From positions 682,001 through 746,000 of the forward strand of contig CAWIDT010000005.1 of NCBI GenBank assembly GCA_963834945.1: DNA of 64,000 nt, given 5' to 3'. Below are positions 52,083 through 61,168 of this stretch, in pieces; position 1 is the first letter of the stretch; each line of letters begins with the position of its first letter. This DNA is from R-RK-3 sp963834945 (GTDB lineage Bacteria > Pseudomonadota > Alphaproteobacteria > Rhizobiales > Rhodomicrobiaceae). A program made the translations under genes and the position numbers. The notes beneath the pieces were generated by a model, which ran no database searches, was not told where the DNA came from, and saw nothing but the letters and a program-made list of their open reading frames with translations.

Positions 52083-52467
52083 CCGCCTTGCATAAATCCT
52101 TGGCGCGGCGAGCCCGCCCGTTTTACGGTGCCGGCATAACATTGACGGAGCCTGCCCGATGAAACTCTACTGGTCGAACGCCTCGCCCTATTCCCGCAAG
52201 GTCCGCATGGTCATCGCCGAAAAGGCGCTCGGCGCCCTGGTGGAGGAGGTGAGCGTCAACGCCTGCAACGATCCGCCCGAGCTCATCGCCGTCAATCCGC
52301 TGGGCAAGATCCCGGCCCTCGTCACCGATGACGGCTCCAGCCCCTTCGACAGCCCGGTAATCTGCGCTTTTCTCGACGCCGAGCCCCGCGGGCAAGGTCC
52401 GCGCCTCGCGCCGCAATCGGGGCCGGAGCGCTGGATGGTGCTGCGCGCCGAAGCGCTCGGCGACGGC
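52083..52467 (+). repeat. direct repeat B, copy 1 (upstream region and 5' half of GST gene)
   Basis: About 385 bases nearly identical to 56391-56776, covering the promoter-proximal sequence GCATAAATCCTTGGCGCG and the first 103 codons of a GST gene. Similarity ends abruptly after GGCGACGGC at 52467. Together the two copies bracket the ankyrin/cytochrome/PQQ island. Confidence 0.88.
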
Positions 52468-52473
52468 GACTAA
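52159..52473 (+). pseudogene. truncated glutathione S-transferase gene
   Basis: Encodes only the thioredoxin-fold half (MKLYWSNASPYSRKVRMVIA ... RWMVLRAEALGDGD) and then a stop at once beyond the repeat border. The complete copy is at 56468-57073. The helical C-terminal domain is lost, so it is probably not functional. The stretch 52474-52648 after it shows only AT-richer promoter-like DNA. Confidence 0.85.
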
Positions 52474-52648
52474 ACACGATCCGTGGGCCGGACCGCGGCT
52501 TAGTCGCCGCCTCAGCATAAAATCCATCCGACCTCGAACGGAGCCAAAGATTTTTGCTGTTTTTGGGATTGCAACGAATGTAAAATATCGGCTGCAAATA
52601 CACTCGCCGTCCTGGCATCGCGAAACATCTTTCCCCCGAAGCTGGCGG

Positions 52649-53621
52649 ATGAAAAGGGCCATTGTGCTGACCAAAGTCGCGTCACAGGCTTGTTTGGCAA
52701 ACGCTTTTCGCCCGGCGATGTTTGCCATCATTCTGTCTCTTGCCTGTTTTCAGACAGCCGCCGCCCGTACGTCTGACGAAAAACTCTGTCGTGAGATCGT
52801 TCAGCAATACGAACAGATCAAGGCGGGAGCCAGCACGCTGCAGGTCAACAATTTTCTTCTGAGCGGCTGCGCAACGCGGATGTGAAGATCTCTCGAAGCG
52901 GCTGCTGACCGACGGGGCCTCGCTTATGGCCCGGGATCGCGTCGGCGCGACACCGCTAAGCGTCGCGGCGGAACAGGGCTGGACCGCGCTGGCGACATTG
53001 TTTCTCGATCGCGGCGCACCGATTGATGCGCGCGACGTCGAGGGATCGACGGCACTGTTTCGTGCGGCTGCCGCGAGGAGCGTCGACATCGTTCGCATCC
53101 TCGTTGAACGGGGAGCGGACGTGAACCTTCCCGGCCGCAAGGGCAACGCTGTGATCGCGGCCGCTGCCTATGCGGGAAGCCCGGAGATGGTCAAGCTTCT
53201 CCTGAAAAGCGGCGCCGATCCCTTGCATGTCGATCAATTTGGCAAGTCGGCCATGTGCTATGCAGCGGGTCGCGGATTTACAGAAGTGGTGCGCGTCCTT
53301 CTCGATGGCGGCGTCGATATCAACGCCGTCTATGGCAATGGGCTGACGGCATTGATGTGGGCGGCTGGGTATTCGGTGGACGCGGGCATTTACGACGCAA
53401 TCGATGTTATCAAGCTTCTGTCGGAACGCGGCGCTCACATCAACGACCGGGACAACCGGGGCCGTACCGCGCTCATGATCGCAGCCGAGCTGGGCCGCGC
53501 GGAAATGGTCGACACTCTGATCCGTGTTGGCGCCGACACGACGCTTGTCGACAAGCAAGGAAAATCAGCCGGCGATCTGGCCCCCACGGAAGTGTTGCGC
53601 GCAAAGCTGGCAGGAAATTGA
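52649..53621 (+). CDS. secreted ankyrin-repeat protein (one frameshift)
   Basis: About 323 residues after removing one extra base near 52870-52885. A signal-peptide-like N-terminus (AMFAIILSLACFQTAAART) is followed by six or so ankyrin repeats of about 33 residues (GATPLSVAAEQGWTALATLF, GSTALFRAAAARSVDIVRIL, GKSAMCYAAGRGFTEVVRVL, GRTALMIAAELGRAEMVDTL). It is probably periplasmic. Its gene converges with the cytochrome gene, and I infer a link with the neighbouring PQQ dehydrogenase. The partner is unknown. Confidence 0.83.
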
Positions 53622-53629
53622 GACGGGCT

Positions 53630-54355
53630 TCAGCGCCCGCCCCCGGATGGCTGCAATCTTACAGACGCGATGTATTTGAGGACCGCCGCGATATCATCCT
53701 CCGGCATGGCGCGCAGAATACTGCTCATGCCTGGATTATTGGCTCGCGTCCCATCGCGTAAATCTTTCGCTGTCTTGATCAAATAAGCTTCGTTCTGACT
53801 GGCGAGCCGCCCGGTCGTTCCGTCACCCTGAAACTCACCTTGATGGCAGCCCGTGCAGCCGACGGATTCGTTGACCGAAAGCGCCTTCTTCTGAACATCG
53901 GCAGGGACGGACGGCGCGATACGATCGGGCCATTTGAGCGCCGAGAAATGAGCCGCCAACGCCCGCATGTCGGTCTTTTCCAATATGTCGACGATGGGCT
54001 GCATTAGCTCGTTCTTCCGCGTTCCCAGTTTGAAGTCACGCAACTGAAGATACATGTAGCCTTCGTTCTGGCCCCAGATCACCGGGGTGGTCGGCTCTTG
54101 CGGTATTCCATTTTCACCATGGCATGCGCTGCAGGTCGCCACTAAATCTTCGAGATTTTCCGCCGACGACGAAACGGGCAGCATCGGTGCCATGACCGCC
54201 AAGAGAAGCGCAAGCCCGCTCAGCGTCATTTTGAAAGATGATCGTCCACCAGCCATCGAAAAATATGGTCCGAGACCAAGACCACTCGATCTATCTTTCG
54301 CCGGTGGTGCGGCGGAACCGCCTCCCAACATCGAGAAAAAGCTGCCCTTCAGCAT
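53630..54355 (-). CDS. cytochrome c with two CxxCH haem sites
   Basis: Periplasmic electron carrier with two class I haem sites, CSACHGENG and CTGCHQGEF, each followed by a later Met candidate ligand. A hydrophobic signal segment (MTLSGLALLLAVMAPMLPVSSSAENLED) begins about 42 residues into the longest frame, so the true start may be the ATG at 54256 or 54229, not 54355. It lies 108 bases downstream of the PQQ dehydrogenase on the same strand and is the likely acceptor of its electrons. Confidence 0.88.
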   Translation of the reverse strand: MLKGSFFSMLGGGSAAPPAKDRSSGLGLGPYFSMAGGRSSFKMTLSGLALLLAVMAPMLPVSSSAENLEDLVATCSACHGENGIPQEPTTPVIWGQNEGYMYLQLRDFKLGTRKNELMQPIVDILEKTDMRALAAHFSALKWPDRIAPSVPADVQKKALSVNESVGCTGCHQGEFQGDGTTGRLASQNEAYLIKTAKDLRDGTRANNPGMSSILRAMPEDDIAAVLKYIASVRLQPSGGGR

Positions 54356-54463
54356 CGGTCCAGGCCCATCAGCATCTCCTTACGTAATTCGCAAAAAAAA
54401 GAGATGGAGCAATCTACCCCACCCCTTTGTTTGCTCATTCGTCACGCGTACGGCGCTATGACA

Positions 54464-56179
54464 TCAGTCGACCGTAAAGGCGATGATGTCGTTGCCGCGC
54501 TTGGAATGCACCTGCGCGTTTCCGCCCGCGCCAACGACGATATATTGCTTGCCATCCACCTGATATGAGGAGGGCGGCGCGTTTACGCCAGCGCCGGCCT
54601 GGAACGACCAGAGGATCTTGCCGTCCTTGGCGTCATAGGCACGGAACCAGCCATTGCTTTCGCCGGTGAACACCAGGCCGCCGGCCGTCGCAAGAACGCC
54701 ACCGATCATCGGCTGAGGCGTCTTGACCTGCCAGCCGATCTTGCCGGTGTTGTAATCAACCGCCGTAATATTGCCCGACTGCGTTTCGGTGGGGATCACC
54801 TTGAAGGCGCCGCCAAGCCAGAGCTTGCCGCCCGGATAAGGCGTGCTGTCGACGTGATACGTCATAGGCTGGTTCAAATTGATCGCGTAGGCCAAGTTCA
54901 GATCGGGCACAATCGCGATCGGCGACCACTCGACCCCGCCATTGGCGCCCGGCAGCATGCGCGCACCGTCCTTGGTGGGAAGCGTCCACATGTCTTCCTG
55001 TGGAACCATCGCTTCGGAGAAGCGTATCAGGCTGCAATCATCGCGCTTGTGCACATAGATATGACCGCTCTTGTTGGCATGAACGACGCCGGGAACCGTC
55101 GCGCCGCTCTTGTCCTTTACGTCGACAAGCACCGGCGGGCTGACCGCATCCAGATCCCAAACGTCATGCGCGATGTACTGAAAATGGCAAACATATTTGC
55201 CGGTATCCAGATCGAGCGAGACGAGTGAATCCGTGTAGAGATTGTCGCCGGGACGCAACGAACCGTCGAGGTCGGGTGACGGATTGCCGACGACGAAGTA
55301 GATACGGTTGGTTTTAAGGTCGACAGCCGGATTCTGCCAGACTCCACCGCCAAGCCGCTTATAGGGGTCTCCCAATTTCGTGAGCGCCTCCTTTTCCGCC
55401 GCAATGTCTCGATGCATATCGCGGCCGGTGGCGTCTTTCTCCGCCCACACACCGACGGAGTTTTCGATGGTCGTATCAAAATTCCACAAGAGCTTGCCCG
55501 TATCGGCATCATAGGCCCTTACGAAGCCCCTGATACCGTATTCACCGCCATTGGTGCCGATGAGGATTTTGCCATTGACGGCGGTCGGCGCCATGGTTTC
55601 GCTGTAGCCAAGCTCGGGATCGCCCAGATCCGCTTTCCACAGCGGGCTGCCGGTTTTCGCATCGAGCGCAACGAGTTGGGCATCGAGGGTTCCCAGATAG
55701 ACCTTGTCCTTGTAGACCGCCACGCCGCGATTGTTGGGGCCGCAGCAGAATGTCGTAATCGGGCCCATCTTATGCTTGTAATGCCAGTACATTTCGCCGG
55801 TTTTGGCATTGAGCGCATAGACATGGCTGAACGAGGTCGTGACATACATCACGCCGTCGACGATGATTGGCGACGTCTCCAGTGAATCCGTCACTTCCGT
55901 CTGGAAGATCCAGGTCGTGTGAAGCTTGCCGACATTGGATGTATTGATCTGTTTGGCAGGATAGTAGCGCGTCTGATCATAATTCCCATTGGTATGCAGG
56001 AAATTGGTCGAATTTGATGCCGCCGCGCTAAGATCCTGCTGTGACACGGATATTGCGGGGGCGTCTGTCGACTTCGGCTCATCGGCCACGCTGACTTCCT
56101 GCGCCCACGCCGCACTCGACAGCGCCAGGCTCAGCACGAAAGTGCCAGCGATAGCGCTGGCCCGTCCCAGTAGGATCAT
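54464..56179 (-). CDS. PQQ-dependent alcohol dehydrogenase with lanthanide-type Asp-x-Asp motif
   Basis: Periplasmic eight-bladed propeller quinoprotein of 571 residues with signal peptide (AIAGTFVLSLALSSAAWA). Seen are the vicinal disulfide Cys145-Cys146 in TFCCGPNNRG, metal ligands Glu213 (NGGEYGIRGFVRAYD) and Asn299 (VVGNPSPD), catalytic Asp342 in HDVWDLDAV, and Asp344 two residues on. Calcium enzymes usually have Ala, Ser or Thr at the latter position; XoxF, ExaF and PedH have Asp. There is no haem domain, so it needs a separate cytochrome, encoded next door. GGGAGG precedes the ATG. The substrate (methanol, ethanol or other alcohol) cannot be decided. Confidence 0.9.
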   Translation of the reverse strand: MILLGRASAIAGTFVLSLALSSAAWAQEVSVADEPKSTDAPAISVSQQDLSAAASNSTNFLHTNGNYDQTRYYPAKQINTSNVGKLHTTWIFQTEVTDSLETSPIIVDGVMYVTTSFSHVYALNAKTGEMYWHYKHKMGPITTFCCGPNNRGVAVYKDKVYLGTLDAQLVALDAKTGSPLWKADLGDPELGYSETMAPTAVNGKILIGTNGGEYGIRGFVRAYDADTGKLLWNFDTTIENSVGVWAEKDATGRDMHRDIAAEKEALTKLGDPYKRLGGGVWQNPAVDLKTNRIYFVVGNPSPDLDGSLRPGDNLYTDSLVSLDLDTGKYVCHFQYIAHDVWDLDAVSPPVLVDVKDKSGATVPGVVHANKSGHIYVHKRDDCSLIRFSEAMVPQEDMWTLPTKDGARMLPGANGGVEWSPIAIVPDLNLAYAINLNQPMTYHVDSTPYPGGKLWLGGAFKVIPTETQSGNITAVDYNTGKIGWQVKTPQPMIGGVLATAGGLVFTGESNGWFRAYDAKDGKILWSFQAGAGVNAPPSSYQVDGKQYIVVGAGGNAQVHSKRGNDIIAFTVD

Positions 56180-56390
56180 TGATTCCTCCCTTACCCTGGC
56201 CCGATTTTGTCAGATTGATTGCGACAATTCAGAATGCGGCCAGTTTGCGTTTCGATGCTGCGCTTGGGGTCGGGTGCTGTCAATCAAACTGTAATGATTG
56301 CACTTAAGAACATGATGATATCTGTGGTTCTTTATGTGCGACCGCTCTAAGCAGCGCCGCGAATTTACGCCGCGCCCGACAGACCCACCA

Positions 56391-56776
56391 CCGCCTCGCA
56401 TAAATCCTTGGCGCGACGCGGCCGCCCGTTTTACGGTGCCGGCATAACACTGACGGAGCCCGCCCCGATGAAGCTCTACTGGTCGAACGCCTCCCCCTAT
56501 TCCCGCAAGGTACGCATGGTCATCGCCGAAAAGGCGCTCGGCTCCCTGGTGAAGGAGGTGAGCGTCAACGCCAGCAACGATCCGCCCGAGCTCATCGCCG
56601 TCAACCCGCTAGGCAAGATCCCGGCGCTCGCCATGGATAGCGGCCCCGCCCTGTTCGACAGTCCGGTGATTTGCGCCTATCTCGACGCCGAGCCTCGCGG
56701 GCAAGGCCCGCGCCTCCAACCGCAATCAGGCCCCGAGCGCTGGATGGTGCTGCGCGCCGAAGCACTCGGCGACGGC
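56391..56776 (+). repeat. direct repeat B, copy 2 (upstream region and 5' half of GST gene)
   Basis: Matches 52083-52467 with few substitutions and one extra base before the ATG. This copy continues into the complete GST gene. Confidence 0.88.
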
Positions 56777-57073
56777 ATTACCGACCTTGCCTTAGCGCTG
56801 CGCTATGAGGCGCTGAAGCCGGCGGGCGAAAAATCGCCCACCATGGCCGCCCGCCAGCGCGGGCAATTGCTGCGCGCCCTCGATGCGATGCAGCCGGCGC
56901 TGGGCACCTTGCCCGAGGCGGTGACGCTCGGCCATCTGGCGCTGGTGTCGGCGCTCGGCTATGTCGATTACCGCCATGCCGACATCGGCTGGCGCGACGG
57001 GCGCGGCGATCTCGCCGCCTGGTACGAACGCATATCCGCCCGCCCCAGCGTTGCCGCCACCGCGCCCGGATAG
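56468..57073 (+). CDS. glutathione S-transferase family protein (complete)
   Basis: A 201-residue cytosolic GST: thioredoxin-fold half MKLYWSNASPYSRKVRMVIAEKALG, INPLGKIPAL-type cis-Pro segment and the DSPVICAYLDA glutathione site, then a helical domain with RWMVLRAEALGDGITDLALALRYE. Substrate unknown. Its first half exists again at 52159-52473. The gene stands alone upstream of gatB. Confidence 0.9.
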   Translation: MKLYWSNASPYSRKVRMVIAEKALGSLVKEVSVNASNDPPELIAVNPLGKIPALAMDSGPALFDSPVICAYLDAEPRGQGPRLQPQSGPERWMVLRAEALGDGITDLALALRYEALKPAGEKSPTMAARQRGQLLRALDAMQPALGTLPEAVTLGHLALVSALGYVDYRHADIGWRDGRGDLAAWYERISARPSVAATAPG

Positions 57074-57334
57074 GCAGCCCCGCCGGGCACCTCAGCGCGC
57101 AATCCACGGCTTGGCGCACAGGCGAATTTTTTCGCTTGTCAGGTAATATTTTATAAGCTCATGTTGGTCCGGCCATTGCAGCAATGGGCCCCCACGGGGC
57201 CGCCATTTAGCACAGTTGGCAGTTTTGCGTTTTCCACTTATTTGACGTTTGGGATGTGAGGGAGCAGCGCTTTCCTATAGCCAAGGGGGTATGGCGTGGG
57301 AGAGCCGCAAGCGTAAGGCACGAGGCGCGACGGC

Positions 57335-58811
57335 ATGACGATCGAAACGAAACGCGACAATCTCATCGAGGGCGCCGAGGGGCCTTGGGAAGTGGTGATC
57401 GGCATGGAGGTGCATGCGCAGGTCACCTCCAAATCCAAGCTGTTCTCCGGCGCCTCGACCGAATTCGGCGGCGCGCCCAACAGCCATGTCTCGCTGGTCG
57501 ACGCGGCCATGCCCGGCATGCTGCCCGTCATCAACGAGGAATGCGTGCGCCAGGCCATCCGCACCGGCCTCGGCCTCAAGGCGCAGATCAACCTCTATTC
57601 CGTTTTCGACCGCAAGAACTACTTCTACCCCGACCTGCCGCAGGGCTACCAGATCTCGCAATATAAGCACCCCATCGTCGGCGAGGGCATCGTCATCCTC
57701 GACATGAAGGACGGCGAGCGCATCGAGGTGGGCATCGAGCGCCTGCATCTGGAGCAGGACGCCGGCAAATCCTTGCACGACCAGCACCCCGATTTCTCCT
57801 ATGTCGACCTCAACCGCTCCGGCGTCGCGCTGATGGAAATCGTCTCGCGCCCCGATCTGCGCTCCTCGGAGGAAGCGCGCACCTACATCACCAAGCTGCG
57901 CTCCATCCTGCGCTATCTGGGCACCTGCGACGGCAATATGGAGCAGGGCTCCCTGCGCGCCGATGTGAATGTCTCGGTGCGCAAGCCCGGCGACCCGCTC
58001 GGCACGCGCTGCGAGATCAAGAACGTCAATTCCATCCGCTTCATCGGCCAGGCCATCGAGGTGGAGGCGCGCCGCCAGATCGGCATCCTGGAGGAGGGCG
58101 GCACCATCGACCAGGAGACGCGGCTGTTCGACCCCAAATCCGGGCAGACCCGCTCCATGCGCTCCAAGGAAGAGGCGCATGACTACCGCTATTTCCCCGA
58201 TCCCGACCTCCTGCCGCTGGAGCTGACGCAGGACTATGTCGACGAGATCGCCGCCGGCCTGCCCGAGCTGCCCGACGCGAAGCGGGCGCGCTTCATCGCC
58301 GCCTTCGGCCTGTCGCCCTATGATGCCGGCGTGCTGGTCGCCGACCAGGACTCGGCCGACTTCTTCGAGGCGGTGGCGGCGGGCCGCGACGCCAAGCTCG
58401 CCGCCAACTGGGTGATGGGCGACTTCTTCGGCGCGCTGAACCGCGTCGGCAAGGGGATCGCCGACAGCCCGGTGAGCGCCGCACATCTGGGCGAGCTGAT
58501 CGACCTCATCACCGGCGGCGTGATCTCCGGCCGCATCGCCAAGGACGTCTTCGAGATCATGGTCGAAACCGGCGACGGCCCCCGGCGACATCGTCGAAAG
58601 CCGCGGCCTGAAGCAGGTGACGGATGAGGGCGCGATCGAGACGCGCCGTGGACGAGGTGATCGCCGCGAACCCGAAGCAGGTCGAGCAGGTGCGCCTGAA
58701 GCCGCAGACGCTGGGGTGGTTTGTCGGGCAGGTGATGAAGGCGACGGGGGGAAGGCGAACCCGGCGGCGGTGAATGAGATTTTGAGGAGGAAGTTGGAGG
58801 TTGCGGATTAG
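57335..58811 (+). CDS. gatB: aspartyl/glutamyl-tRNA(Asn/Gln) amidotransferase subunit B (frameshifted)
   Basis: GatB phosphorylates and transamidates misacylated Glu-tRNA(Gln)/Asp-tRNA(Asn) with GatA and GatC. Motifs include GMEVHAQVTSKSKLFSGAS, YFYPDLPQGYQISQY, DLNRSGVALMEIVSRPD and the YqeY-like tail. Near 58580 an extra C, near 58643 an extra C and near 58750 a missing G in a G-run break the frame. After correction the protein reads through DGPGDIVESRGLKQVTDEGAIE to KLEVAD, 491 residues. It is a housekeeping gene and marks the border of the following accessory cassette. Confidence 0.94.
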
Positions 58812-58825
58812 CTAGCCACGACCAT

Positions 58826-59242
58826 CTAGTATTTGGAGCTAGCAAGTAGTCCTCGCGGGGCGGATGGCTTTTTTCTCTTTGGTTTTTTAGGGTCCAGTTG
58901 TGGCTTCGGATGAGGTTTAATCTCACCCCTTGCAAGACGCTCAAGGTGAGCGATCGCGTCCTTAGCAGATAGCATTTGCATCTTCGGATTATGCTCGTCG
59001 ACTTTATGCAATAATTTGATGCGCTCTGCGTCACCTCTTTCAGCTAATATTTCAACGAAGACATCAAATGCGCCAGCATTAAATATTTTGCGGAGCAAAG
59101 GCAATTTCAGGCCTTTCAATACTTCTGCCGCAAACCACTTTTCGAGCGCATCTCCAAGCTTCCGCTGATGGCTTTCAGATATAACTGAAAGCCGAACCGA
59201 CTTCTGGGCGAGTTCCGACAGCGCTCTCTGACTTATTTTCAT
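58826..59242 (-). CDS. small basic protein, third gene of the ParA cassette
   Basis: A 138-residue soluble protein: helical first two-thirds (MKISQRALSELAQKSVRLSV, ALEKWFAAEVLKGLKLPLLRKIF) and a Lys/Pro-rich tail (PHPKPQLDPKKPKRKKPSAP). No family was recognised. It starts 68 bases inside the 3' end of the ATPase gene, so the two are coupled. The basic tail would suit nucleic-acid or membrane binding. Base composition is lower in GC than gatB beside it. Confidence 0.65.
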   Translation of the reverse strand: MKISQRALSELAQKSVRLSVISESHQRKLGDALEKWFAAEVLKGLKLPLLRKIFNAGAFDVFVEILAERGDAERIKLLHKVDEHNPKMQMLSAKDAIAHLERLARGEIKPHPKPQLDPKKPKRKKPSAPRGLLASSKY

Positions 59243-60089
59243 CGATCCACCCTAGAAGCGTCCACAGTTCACGAGTGGCTGCAATAACTTCGTCCGATGC
59301 AGCACCCCATAATTGTCTGAAACTAACGTTACATAAGTCGCCTAGCTCAGACCGATCCATCGCTTTCTTGAAAATCACGCTTTCGCTGAAGCGATTTACG
59401 AAGCAAGTGTAAGGAAATGCTGGACGTCCGGCGTCCATCATAATTTGGTCTGCATAGTTCTTGGAGACATTCTGAGCACGATTAAAGCGGTTGATGAACA
59501 CGTTTGTTCTTTCAGCAACACTCGGCAGTTGCAGTTCGTCGCGAAGGTACCGGGAATAAAGCTGAAGGCCCTGCGTTGAAAGCCTATCCGGCACCTGCGG
59601 AACTACGATCTGATCTGCTGATCGAATCGCGGCCTCCGCGAGAAGTGAAAGTCCGGGAGGAGTGTCGCATATGATCAAATCAAAATTGCTTTTGGCCTCG
59701 TCGAGAATCTCATTCATCCACTGGGAGAGATGGCACTTAGCCTGAAAGACGTTATTACATGCGATCAGAAGTCGCCGCTCGAATATCGTTAGGGAAGGGC
59801 TACCACTTAGCAGATGAGGCTGACCAAACTGTAGGAAATAGATGTGGGCGTTGGGTTTGTGGCCATGCCAGCGATTTTCGAGATAATCCTCAATCGTATG
59901 ATGCCGTCTCCAGGGCAAGAAGTCGTCTTCGCAGTTGCCTGCGAGCGATATGCTGGCGTTAATCTGGAGATCTAAATCTATTACAAGGGTTTTAACTCCC
60001 ATTGCGGCGGAGGCTTCCGCGAAGGCCACCGCAACGGTCGTCTTGCCGATCCCTCCTTTCATGTTTACGACGGCAACCACTTTACTCAT
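59175..60089 (-). CDS. ParA/MinD-like ATPase, second gene of the cassette
   Basis: A 304-residue P-loop ATPase of the SIMIBI class: deviant Walker A MKGGIGKTT (residues 10-18, with the signature lysine), KTLVIDLDLQ, and Walker B FDLIICDTPPGLSLL. Such proteins make ATP-dependent dimers on DNA or membranes and position a cargo. The insert DDFLPWRRHHTIEDYLENRW is like that of ParA/Soj relatives, but no parB gene or parS-like site is nearby, so it is not an ordinary chromosomal partition locus. The ATG at 60089 overlaps the upstream TGA as ATGA; an ATG at 60101 is also possible. Confidence 0.83.
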   Translation of the reverse strand: MSKVVAVVNMKGGIGKTTVAVAFAEASAAMGVKTLVIDLDLQINASISLAGNCEDDFLPWRRHHTIEDYLENRWHGHKPNAHIYFLQFGQPHLLSGSPSLTIFERRLLIACNNVFQAKCHLSQWMNEILDEAKSNFDLIICDTPPGLSLLAEAAIRSADQIVVPQVPDRLSTQGLQLYSRYLRDELQLPSVAERTNVFINRFNRAQNVSKNYADQIMMDAGRPAFPYTCFVNRFSESVIFKKAMDRSELGDLCNVSFRQLWGAASDEVIAATRELWTLLGWIDENKSESAVGTRPEVGSAFSYI

Positions 60090-60838
60090 AAACGCACCCA
60101 TTTCCTCAGTGCAGACTTATTAGCGTCGCTAAACCTGTCCTCTACGAACTTATCAATTCTTCCTGGATGGGGATTATTGCGATTAGCGCCTACCACGATC
60201 TGATAGCCGTCGTCCCGAAAAGGATCGGTGATCTGTATCACGCCGACCCCATGGGCTTGAGCGCGTGCTCGCATGGTCGGTAAATTACGCAGCATTTCTG
60301 ATCTATCGGGCAGGAAGACGCAAACGTAACAATAGTGTGCGAACTCACTGTAGGATTTTGCCTGCATGACAGAATCGGCGCTGCACCCTTCTTGCATCTT
60401 AAGTTCGAACGCAAACAAATCGAAATGTGCGCTTGGCGAATAATGAAATAACGCCACGCTCGCCATGCACACATCCGGTTTTGTAAAGACTCCGGTTGCG
60501 GGACCAGTTCTAGCAGTGTTTTGTACTACTAAGCTCAAGCTTGGCGGTACGTAAGGAAAAAAGCCCTCCGACGCGTGCCTAAGCAAGTACCGCTCGAACC
60601 AAGGCTCCAGGTCAGCCTCACGTTCAATCGCGCTTGGGAAGCGTGGGAATTCGGCAAGTTTTATTTGTTGGTTTACATGGTCCCAAGAAATCTGGTTGCC
60701 CGCAGCCCAGATAAAGCCGTCTACATCGCTGTCATCCAGGGTGCGTCCTAGCTTTTCAGACAAGAGAACGGCAACAGCCGCGCGGCTTATTGGATCGCCA
60801 TTGCTAGGTAGCAGCCCTAAGAGGAACTCTTGGTCCAA
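60086..60838 (-). CDS. PD-(D/E)XK nuclease-like protein, first gene of the cassette
   Basis: A 250-residue soluble protein of unknown family. The central region has the order expected of the PD-(D/E)XK fold: a helix with Glu (EREADLEPWFERYLL, about 72-86), TKPDV (PD at 121-122), FAFELKM (ELK at 145-147) and a helix with Q159-x3-Y163 (MQAKSYSEFAHY). The N-terminal 65 residues form a separate helical segment. It is the promoter-proximal gene of the three-gene cassette and ends in an ATGA overlap with the ATPase. The nuclease call is my reading of motifs, not a search result. Confidence 0.6.
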   Translation of the reverse strand: MDQEFLLGLLPSNGDPISRAAVAVLLSEKLGRTLDDSDVDGFIWAAGNQISWDHVNQQIKLAEFPRFPSAIEREADLEPWFERYLLRHASEGFFPYVPPSLSLVVQNTARTGPATGVFTKPDVCMASVALFHYSPSAHFDLFAFELKMQEGCSADSVMQAKSYSEFAHYCYVCVFLPDRSEMLRNLPTMRARAQAHGVGVIQITDPFRDDGYQIVVGANRNNPHPGRIDKFVEDRFSDANKSALRKWVRL

Positions 60839-61168
60839 GTCACATACTCACAGCTTTCGTAACAATTAACCTGTTTTCCAGAACTCAGCAAGGAATGCGC
60901 AGGGTCCCGTCGCGCCACCGGTTATTTTATGAGAAATTTGCAACACCAACGAGACCGCTGAGTAGAGCCCCCGGCAAGTAACAATGCAATTGTATAAAAA
61001 ACCTATTCCCGCCCCCCAGAACCACCCCTATACTCCGCCTCGCCGATCCAGCACCGAAAGGTGCGGAGTAGGCCCCGGCTCAAGGCCGGGGCGACAGAGT
61101 AGGGGCCGGGGCGACAAGAGAACATGTGGCGGTCATCAAGCGGCGGGGCGTGGCGCGCCGGCTCGCAA
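60839..61168. other. gene-poor region with CCCCGGC hairpin repeat
   Basis: It contains the promoter side of the ParA cassette. At 61073-61091 there is CCCCGGC-tcaag-GCCGGGG followed by GCGACAGAGTAGGGGCCGGGGCGACA, a hairpin repeat of the type scattered through many alphaproteobacterial genomes. No gene is seen. Confidence 0.55.

Noticed and set aside
51912..52139. 75-codon plus-strand frame before the GST fragment
   Set aside because: It overlaps the duplicated GST upstream region, has no ribosome site or recognisable features, and looks non-coding.
59175..60089. Chromosomal parA partition gene
   Set aside because: No parB, gidA/gidB or parS-like sites are adjacent, and the gene is coupled to two unrelated proteins; it sits next to gatB in lower-GC DNA.
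61073..61091. CCCCGGC/GCCGGGG hairpins considered as CRISPR repeats
   Set aside because: There is no regular spacing or set of unique spacers; they are isolated extragenic palindromes.
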